From UBA11865 sp041570195 (GTDB lineage Bacteria; Chloroflexota; Anaerolineae; Promineifilales; Promineifilaceae): 32,946 nt of DNA. Every line of letters begins with the position of its first letter. Positions within the stretch are counted from its first letter, which is position 1. Under the pieces are notes generated by a model that made no database searches, had not been told where the DNA came from, and worked only from the letters and a program-made list of their open reading frames with translations. A program made the translations under genes and the position numbers. Positions 1-8,392 of this stretch are shown piece by piece. The stretch spans positions 1 through 32,946 of the forward strand of contig JBFFWQ010000066.1 in the NCBI GenBank assembly GCA_041570195.1, written 5' to 3'.

Positions 1-26
1 GGCGATTTTCTGGTGGTATAGTGCCA

Positions 27-35
27 TGCTATAAT
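27..35 (+). promoter_or_regulatory. Extended -10 promoter for the imp-ser cluster
   Basis: A perfect TATAAT lies at 30-35, preceded by TG plus one base at 27-29, which makes an extended -10 element. No good -35 is visible, only a T-rich stretch at about 6-11. Transcription would start near 42 and give a leader of about 68 nt before the first gene at 110. That gene has AGGTG at 95-99 as ribosome binding site. The element is seen directly; its use as promoter of the whole four-gene run is inference. Confidence 0.55.
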
Positions 36-109
36 CTCAGGTCGACTACCGGATTCTTCTGGGACGACACGTTGCTCAAAGTAACGCAAACGATAGGTGA
101 AGAACTGTT

Positions 110-946
110 ATGCAATCTGCCACGTCAATTGACACAGCCGAGTTCAAAAACCTGGCCGAGCAAGCTGCCCTGAAAGCAGGGGAACTGCTGCGCCGAAAGT
201 GGAATGAACCCAGGCAAATAGATAGCAAGGGATACAGGGACGTGGTTACAGATGCCGATTATGCGTCACAAGAGATCATCACAGGGCTGATCAGAGCCAA
301 GTTTCCTGACCATGGCTTTCTTACGGAGGAAGACGACCCTTCCTTGCCCCAGGCTGGCCCGGTAATCTGGGTGATTGATCCGGTTGACGGTACCACCAAT
401 TATAGCCGCCAGATTCCCACATACTGTATATCGATCAGCGCTGCAGCTCAACAGGCATCGAGCGAAAACAGCGAACATTATTATGTGCCGGTCGCTGGCG
501 TCATCTATGATCCTATGCGAGATGAGCTGTTCAGTGCTGAAACGGGAAGCCGCAGTACACTTAACGGTCACGTAATATCGGTCAGCGAAGTCGACGACGT
601 CGGCGAGGCCGTCATCTGCATGGACTGGAGTCGAGATTTCGAAAAACGACAAGCTATGCTGTTCGCCATAAACCGATTCGCTCAGCAAGCGCGCACCATA
701 AGGGCAACGGGATCGGCTTCCCTCAGCCTGGCCTGGGTTGCTGCCGGCCGCATTGACGTCTACTTCAATTACGGCGTTGGACCGTGGGATGTGGCCGCAG
801 CGGCCGTGATCATCGCCCAGGCCGGAGGCAAGGTCACCAACCCGGCCGGTAAGACCTGGTCTTTAGCTGATCCGGGCTGTGTAGCCAGCAACGAAGTTAT
901 CCACCTGTCATTCATGACTCAGGCCGGAATACGAGCCCTCACCTAA
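110..946 (+). CDS. Inositol monophosphatase family phosphatase
   Basis: This is a Mg2+-dependent sugar/inositol phosphatase of the IMPase superfamily, expected in the cytoplasm. The 278-residue length fits the family. The metal-site motifs are all visible: Glu pair at residues 73-74 (TEED), DPVDGTT at 90-96, and WD at 226-227 followed by an Ala run. The substrate cannot be read from sequence: inositol-1-phosphate, histidinol phosphate (HisN type) and 3'-phosphoadenosine phosphate are all handled by relatives. It lies 14 nt upstream of the serB-like gene, so co-transcription with the serine cluster is likely. A phosphatase role connected to that pathway is possible but unproven. The ATG at 110 has AGGTG at 95-99 upstream. 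Confidence 0.88.
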   Translation: MQSATSIDTAEFKNLAEQAALKAGELLRRKWNEPRQIDSKGYRDVVTDADYASQEIITGLIRAKFPDHGFLTEEDDPSLPQAGPVIWVIDPVDGTTNYSRQIPTYCISISAAAQQASSENSEHYYVPVAGVIYDPMRDELFSAETGSRSTLNGHVISVSEVDDVGEAVICMDWSRDFEKRQAMLFAINRFAQQARTIRATGSASLSLAWVAAGRIDVYFNYGVGPWDVAAAAVIIAQAGGKVTNPAGKTWSLADPGCVASNEVIHLSFMTQAGIRALT

Positions 947-960
947 CGGGTGACGCTACC

Positions 961-1800
961 ATGCGTTGGCCACCATATAAGCACATCTTTTTCGATTGCG
1001 ACTCCACGCTTACCACCGTTGAAGGCATTGACGCCTTGGCCGATGCTTCTGGCAAGAGCTGGCGAGTTGCTGTGTTGACCGATGCGGCAATGAGCGGTGA
1101 CGTTAACCTGGAGGAGATCTATGCCAAGCGTTTGAGGACACTGAGGCCGACAAGAGGCCAGGTTAGGGCCATCCGCCAGGTATATAAGAAGAACGTAGTA
1201 CCCGACGTGATCGATCTCATTGCAGCGCTGCAGTTGCTCGATCATAATGTTTACATAATAAGTGGAGGCTTGGCCGAGCCGGTGCACGATTTCGGACTTT
1301 ATCTTGGCGTTCCGCGCGATCACATTCGGGCGGTGGGTATTGAGTACGACCGTCTTTCCGGAGAGTGGTGGTATAACCAGGAGGAACGGCCCAACATTTC
1401 GGAACGATATCTGACCGTAGACGAGGCGCCGCTCACGGTGAGCGATGGAAAGGCGCAGATTGTAGGCCATTTTCTGGCCGACCAGGCTGGCCGCAGTCTT
1501 TTGATCGGCGATGGAGTGAGCGATCTGCTGGCTGGTCCGGCCGTTGATCTTTTCGTCGGTTACGGCGGCGTCGTCGACCGGCGTCAAGTGCACGAAGAAG
1601 CTCCGGCTTTTATTACCAGCCCCAGTCTCGCACCGTTGTTGGCTATGGCAGCCGGCCCGGCTGCGTTGCAGCAGCTAGAAAACACGGAGTTTCGGCCGTT
1701 GCTGAAGAAAGCAATTGATTATGTCACAGAAGGAGCGATTGAATTCAATGACGGGCAGCTTGAAGAAAGATTCTACCAAGCCTGGCGAAAGCCATACTAG
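961..1800 (+). CDS. serB: HAD-family phosphoserine phosphatase-like protein
   Basis: A HAD-superfamily phosphatase, predicted to perform the last step of serine synthesis, phosphoserine to serine. Motif I is DCDST near residue 12, the DxDST signature of the SerB group. Motif II is the Ser of ISGG near residue 101, motif III is Lys in SDGKAQ, and motif IV is GDGVSDL. About 60 residues follow the HAD core, a longer tail than a minimal SerB. The call as phosphoserine phosphatase rests partly on context: an aminotransferase gene overlaps its end and serA follows. Other HAD phosphatases with this motif act on homoserine phosphate or phosphoethanolamine, so the substrate is inferred. Confidence 0.8.
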   Translation: MRWPPYKHIFFDCDSTLTTVEGIDALADASGKSWRVAVLTDAAMSGDVNLEEIYAKRLRTLRPTRGQVRAIRQVYKKNVVPDVIDLIAALQLLDHNVYIISGGLAEPVHDFGLYLGVPRDHIRAVGIEYDRLSGEWWYNQEERPNISERYLTVDEAPLTVSDGKAQIVGHFLADQAGRSLLIGDGVSDLLAGPAVDLFVGYGGVVDRRQVHEEAPAFITSPSLAPLLAMAAGPAALQQLENTEFRPLLKKAIDYVTEGAIEFNDGQLEERFYQAWRKPY

Positions 1801-2869
1801 ACTGTTCATCCCCGGACCAACCGAGGTCCGGACGTCCATCCTTGAAGCCCAATCCCGTTGGATGGTTGGCCATCGCATGCCCGAATGCGCTGACCTTTTT
1901 GCCTCCGTCCAGCACAAGATCAGAAAGGTCTTCCTGACAGAGAGTCGAGTCTACGTCAACGCTTCGTCTGGTACAGGGCTACAAGAGGCGGCAATCCGCA
2001 ATTGCGTAAACAAAAAGGTGTTGAACTGTGTCAACGGCGCCTTTGCCGAGCGTTGGCACATGGTCACCGAGGCAAATGGAAAAGCCAACGACGTGCTTAA
2101 TGTTGCCTGGGGTTTGCCGGTTTTGCCCGAACAGGTAACCGAGCGCCTGGCCAGGGACGATTTTGACGCGATCACCGTAGTGCACAACGAAACCAGCACC
2201 GGTGTAGTCAGTCCGGTCGGCGAAATCGCCCAGGCAGTACGCGAACTGCCTGGCGGCGATGAGATCCTGATTTTAGTTGACTCAGTCAGCGGGCTCTCTG
2301 GTGCCCGATTAGAATTCGACGGTTGGGATCTGGATGTTGCGCTTACCTCAAGCCAGAAGGCCTTTGCTCTGCCACCTGGCCTGGCTTTTTGCGCCGTCTC
2401 CGATCGGGCTCTGGACAAGGCCAAGGCGGTTCCCAATCGTGGATACTATTTCGACTTCGTCGACTTAGAAAAATACTTACTAAGGGATCAAACGCCGGCC
2501 ACCCCTGCCATATCGCTTCTTTACGCGCTAGATAAGCAGTTAGACGACATGTTGGCCGAAGGTATGGAAAGTCGATTTGCGCGCCATGGTGCTCTGCGCG
2601 ACAGAACGGTCTCGTGGGCTGACAATCGTGGCTTTGTGATGTTTGCGCCTGCAGGGTACCGCTCGCCGACGGTGACGTGCATAACGAACAACCTCGCTGT
2701 TGACATTACGACACTCAATCAGTATTTGCGAACCCAAGGCATGATTATTTCCAACGGATACGGCTCGCTCAAGAACAAGACTTTCCGGATCGCCCACATG
2801 GGTGATTTGCAATTGCCTGAACTGGAAGAGTTGCTATCGTGTATTGATACATTCATGAAGCGCGCCTGA
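1748..2869 (+). CDS. serC: Class V aminotransferase, probable phosphoserine aminotransferase
   Basis: A PLP-dependent class V aminotransferase of the alanine/serine-glyoxylate type. An N-terminal LFIPGPT is followed by SSGTG (phosphate-binding region), DSVS with the PLP-ring Asp, and SSQKA with the Schiff-base Lys (about residue 204 from this start). Lying between serB-like and serA genes, it probably makes 3-phosphoserine from 3-phosphohydroxypyruvate; serine-glyoxylate transamination is the main alternative. The reading frame is open from TTG 1715 and ATG 1721, but ATG 1748 is preferred. It has AAGGAG at 1730-1735 and sits just before the conserved N-terminus. The gene overlaps the serB-like gene by 53 nt, so the two are probably translationally coupled. 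Confidence 0.8.
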   Translation: MTGSLKKDSTKPGESHTRLFIPGPTEVRTSILEAQSRWMVGHRMPECADLFASVQHKIRKVFLTESRVYVNASSGTGLQEAAIRNCVNKKVLNCVNGAFAERWHMVTEANGKANDVLNVAWGLPVLPEQVTERLARDDFDAITVVHNETSTGVVSPVGEIAQAVRELPGGDEILILVDSVSGLSGARLEFDGWDLDVALTSSQKAFALPPGLAFCAVSDRALDKAKAVPNRGYYFDFVDLEKYLLRDQTPATPAISLLYALDKQLDDMLAEGMESRFARHGALRDRTVSWADNRGFVMFAPAGYRSPTVTCITNNLAVDITTLNQYLRTQGMIISNGYGSLKNKTFRIAHMGDLQLPELEELLSCIDTFMKRA

Positions 2870-2923
2870 CGTCGTTAGGATCGACGTAACGCAGCTCATG
2901 CATTCGAGCAAGGAACACAACTA

Positions 2924-4510
2924 ATGTACAAGATTCTGGTTTCGGACAAATTGGGCGAAGCGGGGCTGGAACGATTAAAGAAGGCCCAGGATACTGAATT
3001 CCACGTGATGCTGAATATGACCCATGATGAGCTAATTGACGTTATTGGCGACTATGACGCTATCATTGTTCGCAGCGGCACAAAGGTCAATGCGGATGTA
3101 CTAGCCGCCGGCCGCAATCTGAAAGTTGTCGGTCGGGCTGGCATCGGCATCGACAATATTGAAGTTCAGGCGGCAACATCTCGTGGCATTATCGTCATGA
3201 ACACTCCCCAGGCCAATGCGGTGGCCACTGCCGAACATGCCATGGCGCTTATGCTGGCCGTCACAAGGCACATCGCGCCGGCGCACGCGTCGGTTAAGCT
3301 CGGCGAGTGGCGTCGTTCTGATTTCGTCGGGCAACAACTTTATCGCAGAGTACTGGGGATCATCGGATTTGGTCGTATCGGCCGGCTCGTGGCCACCCGC
3401 GCCCAGGCTTTTGGCATGGAGATCCTAGCTTATGACCCGTTTGTGAGCGAAGACGTGGCCCGTGAGCTGGGCGTCACGTTGGTTGACCTGGATGATCTAT
3501 TGTCGAGCGCGGATTACGTCACTCTACATACCGTCACGTCACCGGAAACAAAACATATAATCAATCAGCAAACGCTGGCTCAAATGAAAGATGGTGTGAT
3601 CGTCGTCAATTGTGCTCGCGGCCAGCTGGTCGACGAGGAAGCGTTGGCAACAGCCCTGAATAATGGCAAAGTCCGCGCCGCGGCCGTCGACGTTTATGGC
3701 CAGGAACCTCCGGGCGATGACAATCCTCTGATAGGTCACTCGCATGTGCTGCACAGCCCTCACTTGGGCGCCAGCACCTACGAGGCTCAACGAGATGTGG
3801 CCACCCAGATCGTCGATCAGGTGCTTGATGCCTTGCGTGGGACTGACTTTCGCAACGCGGTTAACATGCCCTTTCACGCCGGTCCCGACTTCAGTGATCT
3901 ATGGCCATACATGGCGCTTGCCGAAAAACTTGGTGTCTTGCAGGCCGCCCTGGCGTCCGGTCCAATTCGTCGAGTGGAAGTCGAGATCAGGGGTGATATG
4001 GCAGAGCGGATGATTCGGCCGGCGGCGGCGGCGATGCTAAAAGGTCTGCTAGAAAAAGTGCTGCCAGACCCAATAAACTATATCAACGCGCCCTTGCTAG
4101 CCGCCGATCATGGTATCGCCGTTTCACAAACCAAGGGCTTGAGCCTGGTCGACTACCCGAACATGATCTCCTGCCACGTTTATTGGGACGATGGGCAACG
4201 ACTGCTGGGCGGCGCTCTATTTGGTGGCGTGCAGCCGCGTCTAATTCAGGTTGATGACTACCACCTGGATGTAAACCCGCAGGGCATTCTACTCGTCCTG
4301 CGCAATCAAGACGTTCCCGGGGTGATTGGCCGCGTCGGCAACATACTGGCCGCCGATAACGTCAATATTGGCGAATGGCGAATGGGCCGGCACCGGCCTG
4401 GAGGCGAGGCGCTTTCCTTCATTAGCCTGGACAATAGTCCGTCCGATGAAGCGTTGGCTGCGCTAGAGAGTGTCGAGGCCGTGATTGGCCTGCGACTGGT
4501 TGCGCTCTAA
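2924..4510 (+). CDS. serA: D-3-phosphoglycerate dehydrogenase with ACT domain
   Basis: First enzyme of serine synthesis: NAD-dependent oxidation of 3-phosphoglycerate to 3-phosphohydroxypyruvate. At 528 residues it has the long (type I) architecture: split substrate-binding domain, Rossmann domain with GFGRIG at about 148-153, the intervening ASB domain (about 320-450) and a C-terminal ACT domain (about 455-528). The catalytic set is visible as Arg232 (NCARG), Glu261 (GQEPP) and His280 (SPHLGAS). The ACT domain suggests feedback control by serine. ATG 2924 has AAGGA about 10 nt upstream. Only 54 nt separate it from the aminotransferase, consistent with one operon. It converges on the jag gene with a 25-nt gap and no clear terminator. 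Confidence 0.96.
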   Translation: MYKILVSDKLGEAGLERLKKAQDTEFHVMLNMTHDELIDVIGDYDAIIVRSGTKVNADVLAAGRNLKVVGRAGIGIDNIEVQAATSRGIIVMNTPQANAVATAEHAMALMLAVTRHIAPAHASVKLGEWRRSDFVGQQLYRRVLGIIGFGRIGRLVATRAQAFGMEILAYDPFVSEDVARELGVTLVDLDDLLSSADYVTLHTVTSPETKHIINQQTLAQMKDGVIVVNCARGQLVDEEALATALNNGKVRAAAVDVYGQEPPGDDNPLIGHSHVLHSPHLGASTYEAQRDVATQIVDQVLDALRGTDFRNAVNMPFHAGPDFSDLWPYMALAEKLGVLQAALASGPIRRVEVEIRGDMAERMIRPAAAAMLKGLLEKVLPDPINYINAPLLAADHGIAVSQTKGLSLVDYPNMISCHVYWDDGQRLLGGALFGGVQPRLIQVDDYHLDVNPQGILLVLRNQDVPGVIGRVGNILAADNVNIGEWRMGRHRPGGEALSFISLDNSPSDEALAALESVEAVIGLRLVAL

Positions 4511-4535
4511 AGTACCCAGTCTGGGCTGCCAGGGG

Positions 4536-5300
4536 CTAATTGGGAAAGATGCGTACCTTGCGCCGTCGGCCTTCGCCGGTGCTTTCAGTGTAAACACGAT
4601 CGTCCGGACGAAGCGTTAGATGGATGATGCGGCGCTCGTTCGGCGGCATGGGTTCAAGGGTCATCGGCCGGCCGCCGCGAACCGCCTTGTCAGCCATCCT
4701 CTTGGCCAGGCTGGCTAGAGACTGTTCTCGCCGCTCACGATATCCTTCCACGTCGACGATGAATGTCGTCCTCTGGTGCAACTTGTGTCCTGTCATAAGT
4801 CGAGCCACATACTGTAGGGCGTTGAGCGTTTCGCCGCGTGGACCGATCAGTACGCCCATGTCCTGACCTCTCACATCAATAACGCTGCGTATTTCGCCCG
4901 TCAGGTCGTCAGGCTCTGTTTCTGATACGGCAATTGATGCCTCTACGCCCATCTTGTCCAATAGCGTGGTGACCACCCCCAAGGCATAATCAGCCTCTGC
5001 GGCCCTTTTGCCTTCCTCTCTCTCGACCGTCGGCCGGCCGACATCCTCAGCTAGCTCCGATTCACTTACCGATTGCTCCGTTACAGGTTCGGCCACCGGT
5101 TCTTCAAACTTGGGTTGGCCAAGGACCTTCAGCCGAACCACCGCTTCCCGGCCTCCGAGTCCCAAGAAACCAGAACTTCCCTCGTCGACAACTTCGACAA
5201 TGACATCACTTCGGCCCACACCCAGTTGGGCAAGACCATTGTTTATGGCCTCGTCGACAGTGACGCCCTGTACTTCTAAATCGCGTTCATCCGCTGCCAT
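4536..5300 (-). CDS. jag: Jag/KhpB RNA-binding protein (Jag-N, KH, R3H)
   Basis: A cytoplasmic RNA-binding protein of the SpoIIIJ-associated (Jag/KhpB/EloR) family. The N-terminal 58 residues are a Jag-N domain with the conserved GFLGLGG turn. A Glu/Val/Pro-rich linker (about 62-100) follows, then a KH-type domain with GPRGETLNALQ near 153-163 and a C-terminal R3H domain from about 190. The R3H motif proper is in PPNERRIIH. It is last in the rpmH-rnpA-yidD-yidC-jag cluster, its usual position next to yidC. The start at 5300 has a GAGAGG ribosome binding site with 8-nt spacing. In other bacteria KhpB binds sRNAs and affects cell elongation; here that role is inferred from family. Confidence 0.95.
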   Translation of the reverse strand: MAADERDLEVQGVTVDEAINNGLAQLGVGRSDVIVEVVDEGSSGFLGLGGREAVVRLKVLGQPKFEEPVAEPVTEQSVSESELAEDVGRPTVEREEGKRAAEADYALGVVTTLLDKMGVEASIAVSETEPDDLTGEIRSVIDVRGQDMGVLIGPRGETLNALQYVARLMTGHKLHQRTTFIVDVEGYRERREQSLASLAKRMADKAVRGGRPMTLEPMPPNERRIIHLTLRPDDRVYTESTGEGRRRKVRIFPN

Positions 5301-5364
5301 GAAATCGCCTCTCTCAGCAAAGATAAGCCTGCTTAATTAATTGACCGCCCAATATCTGTTGATA

Positions 5365-6261
5365 CTAGCGCTTGGCCGATCGCCGTTTGCGTTTTGAACG
5401 ACGTTTTCGCGCCGGTGTCGGGCTCGAACCGCCGCCTGAGCTGGCGCCCGATGTGGATAAATTAGCCTCGGCCGGAATGCCAGTCGTCTTGGGCATATCC
5501 TTCTTGGCCTCCATTTCCGCCTTCTCCTTGGCAACATTGCGCCGGGTCAAGTACCCTTGACCAATGCCAATGATATTCGACAGAATGAAGTAGATTGATA
5601 GGCCGGAAGGAAAGGAGAGCGAGAAAAAACCAAACATCAGCGGCATGGTATACTGCATTGACTGCGTCATGCCAGCCATTGGATTCTCATCTTTCTTCTG
5701 CTTGCCATCATCCTTCTTCTTGGCCGGCGTAATTAACTTCTGAGAAATAAACATAGTCGCAAAGACGAGAACCGGCAAAACGTAATAAGGATCCGGCTGC
5801 CCAAGATTCAACCACAAAAACTTGTTAGGAATCGGTAAAGCCGTACTTACCCCGACCAGATCATTGACCCAGGGATATATCTTGTCTGTTAGTTCAAATA
5901 GAGCCTGCGGTGTAGATCCCAACAAGATAACAATCGCCCGGTACAGCCCGATCAGAATCGGGAACTGAATGAGCAATGGCAAACATCCGGTTAGTGTTTC
6001 GGTAGGGTTATAACCGATCTTCTTAAACTCTTCCTGCATCCGCTGCGGATTGTCTTTGTACTTCTTCTGAATGGCCTGTATTTGCGGTTGCATCTCCTGC
6101 ATGCGCAAGCTGCTGCGCTGCTGGCGAAGGTTCAGCGGCAAGGTTATCAATCTAATCAGGATAGTAAAGACCGCAATGGCCAGCACAAAGTTGTTACCCA
6201 GAAACGAATAGAGCAACATCAGCGCATTGGTCATCGGATCTATGATCAATGTATCCCACAT
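5365..6261 (-). CDS. yidC: YidC/Oxa1 membrane protein insertase
   Basis: A polytopic inner-membrane insertase that places membrane proteins in the bilayer, alone or with SecYEG. The 298-residue protein lacks the large periplasmic domain of proteobacterial YidC. A hydrophobic segment (about 22-42) is followed by a basic amphipathic region with LPLNLRQQRSS. A cytoplasmic coiled-coil hairpin follows, with KKYKDNPQRMQEE, then NPTETLTGCLPLLIQFPILI. Further TM segments lie near 185 and 220. The Arg in ILIRLITLP matches the conserved hydrophilic-groove Arg. The C-terminus is Ser/Gly-rich then strongly basic (KRRSKRKRR), a ribosome-contacting tail in relatives. The ATG at 6261 has AAGGAA 8 nt upstream. 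Confidence 0.97.
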   Translation of the reverse strand: MWDTLIIDPMTNALMLLYSFLGNNFVLAIAVFTILIRLITLPLNLRQQRSSLRMQEMQPQIQAIQKKYKDNPQRMQEEFKKIGYNPTETLTGCLPLLIQFPILIGLYRAIVILLGSTPQALFELTDKIYPWVNDLVGVSTALPIPNKFLWLNLGQPDPYYVLPVLVFATMFISQKLITPAKKKDDGKQKKDENPMAGMTQSMQYTMPLMFGFFSLSFPSGLSIYFILSNIIGIGQGYLTRRNVAKEKAEMEAKKDMPKTTGIPAEANLSTSGASSGGGSSPTPARKRRSKRKRRSAKR

Positions 6262-6308
6262 GGCATTATTCCTTCAAGACCCCTGATAGCCAGGGCCTAG
6301 ATTTACCG

Positions 6309-7478
6309 CTAACTTTCCGTAGACGGCGGTGCGTAAGTTCCGGTTTGAGCGCCGGATTCGAGATCGAAATAGACCAGTAGCGCTTGAGGATCCTCTTGGG
6401 CCACCACAATTGATTCGTCGACGACCACTGGCGTCGTGTATAGTGGGGCCAGTGTCGAGGATCGCCACAACTCATCGCCTGTCTCAGCGTCGAAAGCGAT
6501 CAGGGCCCCGCTGCGTTCATTAGGAGCCAGATTCTGATCGCCGGCCGACGCGATGTAGACGTTTCCATCGGCGTAGACTGGCTGCGCAATTACATAGCCC
6601 GCACCTGCTTTTTGCCAGATTGTTTCGCCACTCTGCGCGTCAACAGCATAGACGTTGCCGTTAAGATCGGCGAAGAACACATTACCCTCGACGAACAGGG
6701 GCGCGCCCCAAACGCTGGCCTCGGCCAGAGCTGTCCAGCGAATATCACCGCTCTGCATGTCCAGGGCAAAGACCTGATTGTCAAAGCTGCCCGCATAGAC
6801 GAGCTCTGAATTGTTGACCGTCTTGTCCGAAACTGAGCCGCCAGTATCAGTGCGCCACAGTACAGCGCCGCTCTCGGCATCCAGCGCATAAACACTCTTG
6901 TCAAGCGACGATACAAAGAGGATGCCTTCCTGATACGCAGGCTGGCCCCAGATGCTATGCCCCGCCTCGAACGGCTCTGACCACACTGGTTGCGCGGTCG
7001 TTGCGTCAAGCGCGAATACGAAGTTGTCGGCCGTGCCGACAAAAATGCGATCGCCCACCTGCAACGCCGGAGCGATGACTCTATCTTGGGCGATCTCGCT
7101 AACAGGCCAGTTTGGTTTCATTGCGCCATCGGCCGCATCCAGCGAATAGACGCTGACCTTCACATTGGGCGACAATATGCCGCCCGAAGCACCGTAGTCA
7201 CCAAATACAACCTGTCCATCGACCACCGAAGGAGCGGCATAGAATTGAACAGTTGGGCTGCCGCCGCCTGGCGGATAGAACCAAAGCTGCTCGTTTGTCT
7301 CGGGGTCAACGGCCGCTACGCCAGGCCCATAGGCGACGTAGATCACGCCCTGGCTATCGGCTGACATGCCTGGCCAACTCGTATTGGCCGTCCGCGTACC
7401 GCAAGCGACTAGCAGAAAGCTGGCCATAATGAAGAATATAATAGCCCGCCCCAAGGGCAGGCGCTTTGCTTCGTTCAA
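6309..7478 (-). CDS. PQQ-like beta-propeller lipoprotein
   Basis: A predicted exported lipoprotein with a beta-propeller of PQQ/BamB-like repeats. The signal peptide ends in a lipobox, LVAC-G. About seven blades follow, each with the pattern [FY]-A-[LVI]-D-x-x-[ST]-G-x-x-x-W, for example YALDAESGAVLW and YAVDAQSGETIW. No catalytic residues are evident, so a scaffold or binding role is more likely than a quinoprotein enzyme. TTG 7478 is chosen as start because GGAGG lies at 7487-7483 and it gives a compact signal peptide. In-frame GTG 7511 and ATG 7505 would overlap yidD by about 20 nt and lack a ribosome binding site. Its place between yidD and yidC suggests, but does not prove, a link to membrane-protein insertion or folding. 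Confidence 0.85.
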   Translation of the reverse strand: MNEAKRLPLGRAIIFFIMASFLLVACGTRTANTSWPGMSADSQGVIYVAYGPGVAAVDPETNEQLWFYPPGGGSPTVQFYAAPSVVDGQVVFGDYGASGGILSPNVKVSVYSLDAADGAMKPNWPVSEIAQDRVIAPALQVGDRIFVGTADNFVFALDATTAQPVWSEPFEAGHSIWGQPAYQEGILFVSSLDKSVYALDAESGAVLWRTDTGGSVSDKTVNNSELVYAGSFDNQVFALDMQSGDIRWTALAEASVWGAPLFVEGNVFFADLNGNVYAVDAQSGETIWQKAGAGYVIAQPVYADGNVYIASAGDQNLAPNERSGALIAFDAETGDELWRSSTLAPLYTTPVVVDESIVVAQEDPQALLVYFDLESGAQTGTYAPPSTES

Positions 7479-7488
7479 GGTACCTCCG

Positions 7489-7734
7489 TCAAGGCACCGG
7501 GTCATAACCACCTGGATTTAGGGGGTGGCAACGGCCGATTCGCCGCACTGCCATCCAACCCCCTTTCAGAACACCATATTTCTCAACTGCCTCATACCCA
7601 TAGTGCGAACATGATGGTGTGAAGCGGCAACTAGCAGGTAATCCCCGGGATAAAGTTAATTGGTAAAATCTGATTAAAAGGAGTGCGATCTTTGTCGTGC
7701 CTCTGCCAATCGCACCGGTTACTCGATTCATCAT
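7489..7734 (-). CDS. yidD: YidD membrane protein insertion efficiency factor
   Basis: A small membrane-associated protein that assists YidC-dependent insertion. At 81 residues it matches the family size. The hallmark Cys-containing core is intact: CRFTPSCSHYGYEA, then GRCHPLNPGGYDPVP at the C-terminus. An amphipathic N-terminal helix (about residues 13-29) precedes the core. It lies downstream of rnpA, its usual place. The stop codon lies only 10 nt before the chosen start of the propeller gene, suggesting co-translation. Confidence 0.95.
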   Translation of the reverse strand: MMNRVTGAIGRGTTKIALLLIRFYQLTLSRGLPASCRFTPSCSHYGYEAVEKYGVLKGGWMAVRRIGRCHPLNPGGYDPVP

Positions 7735-7810
7735 AACGCCCAGTCTCGCGCTCTATCTTGGAATGAAGAACTACTGTGTTCCGGCACTAGATCACTAGAT
7801 CCATCCGATA

Positions 7811-8155
7811 TCACAGGTCTGCCTTCAGCAATTGGGCCCGTGAGAGAACTCGGCCGACCGCGTCGTCGATTTGGGCCAATGATGATTCGGCCGCTGCTCT
7901 GCGGGCGATGAAAAGACAGTCCCAGCCATAAAGAATGCGACCCTGTCGCCGCCGGACAGCCTCGCGCAGCAAGCGCTTGGCACGATTGCGAGCTGTGGCC
8001 TTGCCAACCTGCCGGCCGGCGGAAAAGCCGAATCGGCTAACAGACGTCCCATTGTCTCTAACAACCAGGACCAGTAACGGATGATGGAATCTCCAGCCAT
8101 GTTCACGAAGTTGCTCAAAATCGGACGCATGTCGCAACCTATAACGTCGCTGCAT
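7811..8155 (-). CDS. rnpA: Ribonuclease P protein component
   Basis: The protein cofactor of RNase P, which removes tRNA 5' leaders. It has 114 residues, close to the usual 115-120. The family signature is clear: an N-terminal RRYRLRHASDFEQL, GFSAGRQVGKATARNRAKRLLRE containing the RNR motif, and a basic helix after it. ATG 8155 lies 3 nt after the rpmH stop codon, so translation is probably coupled to rpmH. No independent promoter is apparent in the tiny gap. Confidence 0.96.
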   Translation of the reverse strand: MQRRYRLRHASDFEQLREHGWRFHHPLLVLVVRDNGTSVSRFGFSAGRQVGKATARNRAKRLLREAVRRRQGRILYGWDCLFIARRAAAESSLAQIDDAVGRVLSRAQLLKADL

Positions 8156-8158
8156 CCG

Positions 8159-8389
8159 CTACGAATGTTTGCCGCCAGTGGCTTCCTTCATCGCTCGATA
8201 GCTGACAGCTCGCGTACCATTCCAGTTGATTCGCTTAACGTGGTTGTTCTTACTGACACTCAAGATACTACGCCCTTTACTGCGTCGATTCTTGAGCACC
8301 ATTCGACCGCCGCGAGACTTCATACGCTTACGGAAGCCGTGGACGCGCACTCGGCGGCGAATCTTCGGTTGATAAGTACGTTTGGGCAT
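8159..8389 (-). CDS. rpmH: Ribosomal protein L34 with an unusual C-terminal tail
   Basis: Large-subunit ribosomal protein bL34. The first 46 residues match the canonical protein, with KRTYQP at the start and the Arg/Lys-rich helices through HGFRKRM and RRSKGRSILSVS. Typical bL34 is 44-50 residues and ends there. This reading frame continues for about 30 more (SKNNHVKRINWNG onward) to residue 76, filling what is usually the rpmH-rnpA spacer. The tail looks coding and mildly basic but was not recognised as a domain. The ATG has GGAGAGGA upstream, directly downstream of the T-run of a terminator hairpin. Confidence 0.95.
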   Translation of the reverse strand: MPKRTYQPKIRRRVRVHGFRKRMKSRGGRMVLKNRRSKGRSILSVSKNNHVKRINWNGTRAVSYRAMKEATGGKHS

Positions 8390-8392
8390 TGC

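Noticed and set aside
943..1593. 216-codon open frame on the minus strand across the serB-like gene
   Set aside because: It lies wholly opposite a well-supported gene with all HAD motifs and shows no recognisable protein. It reflects the complementary codon pattern of a GC-rich gene.
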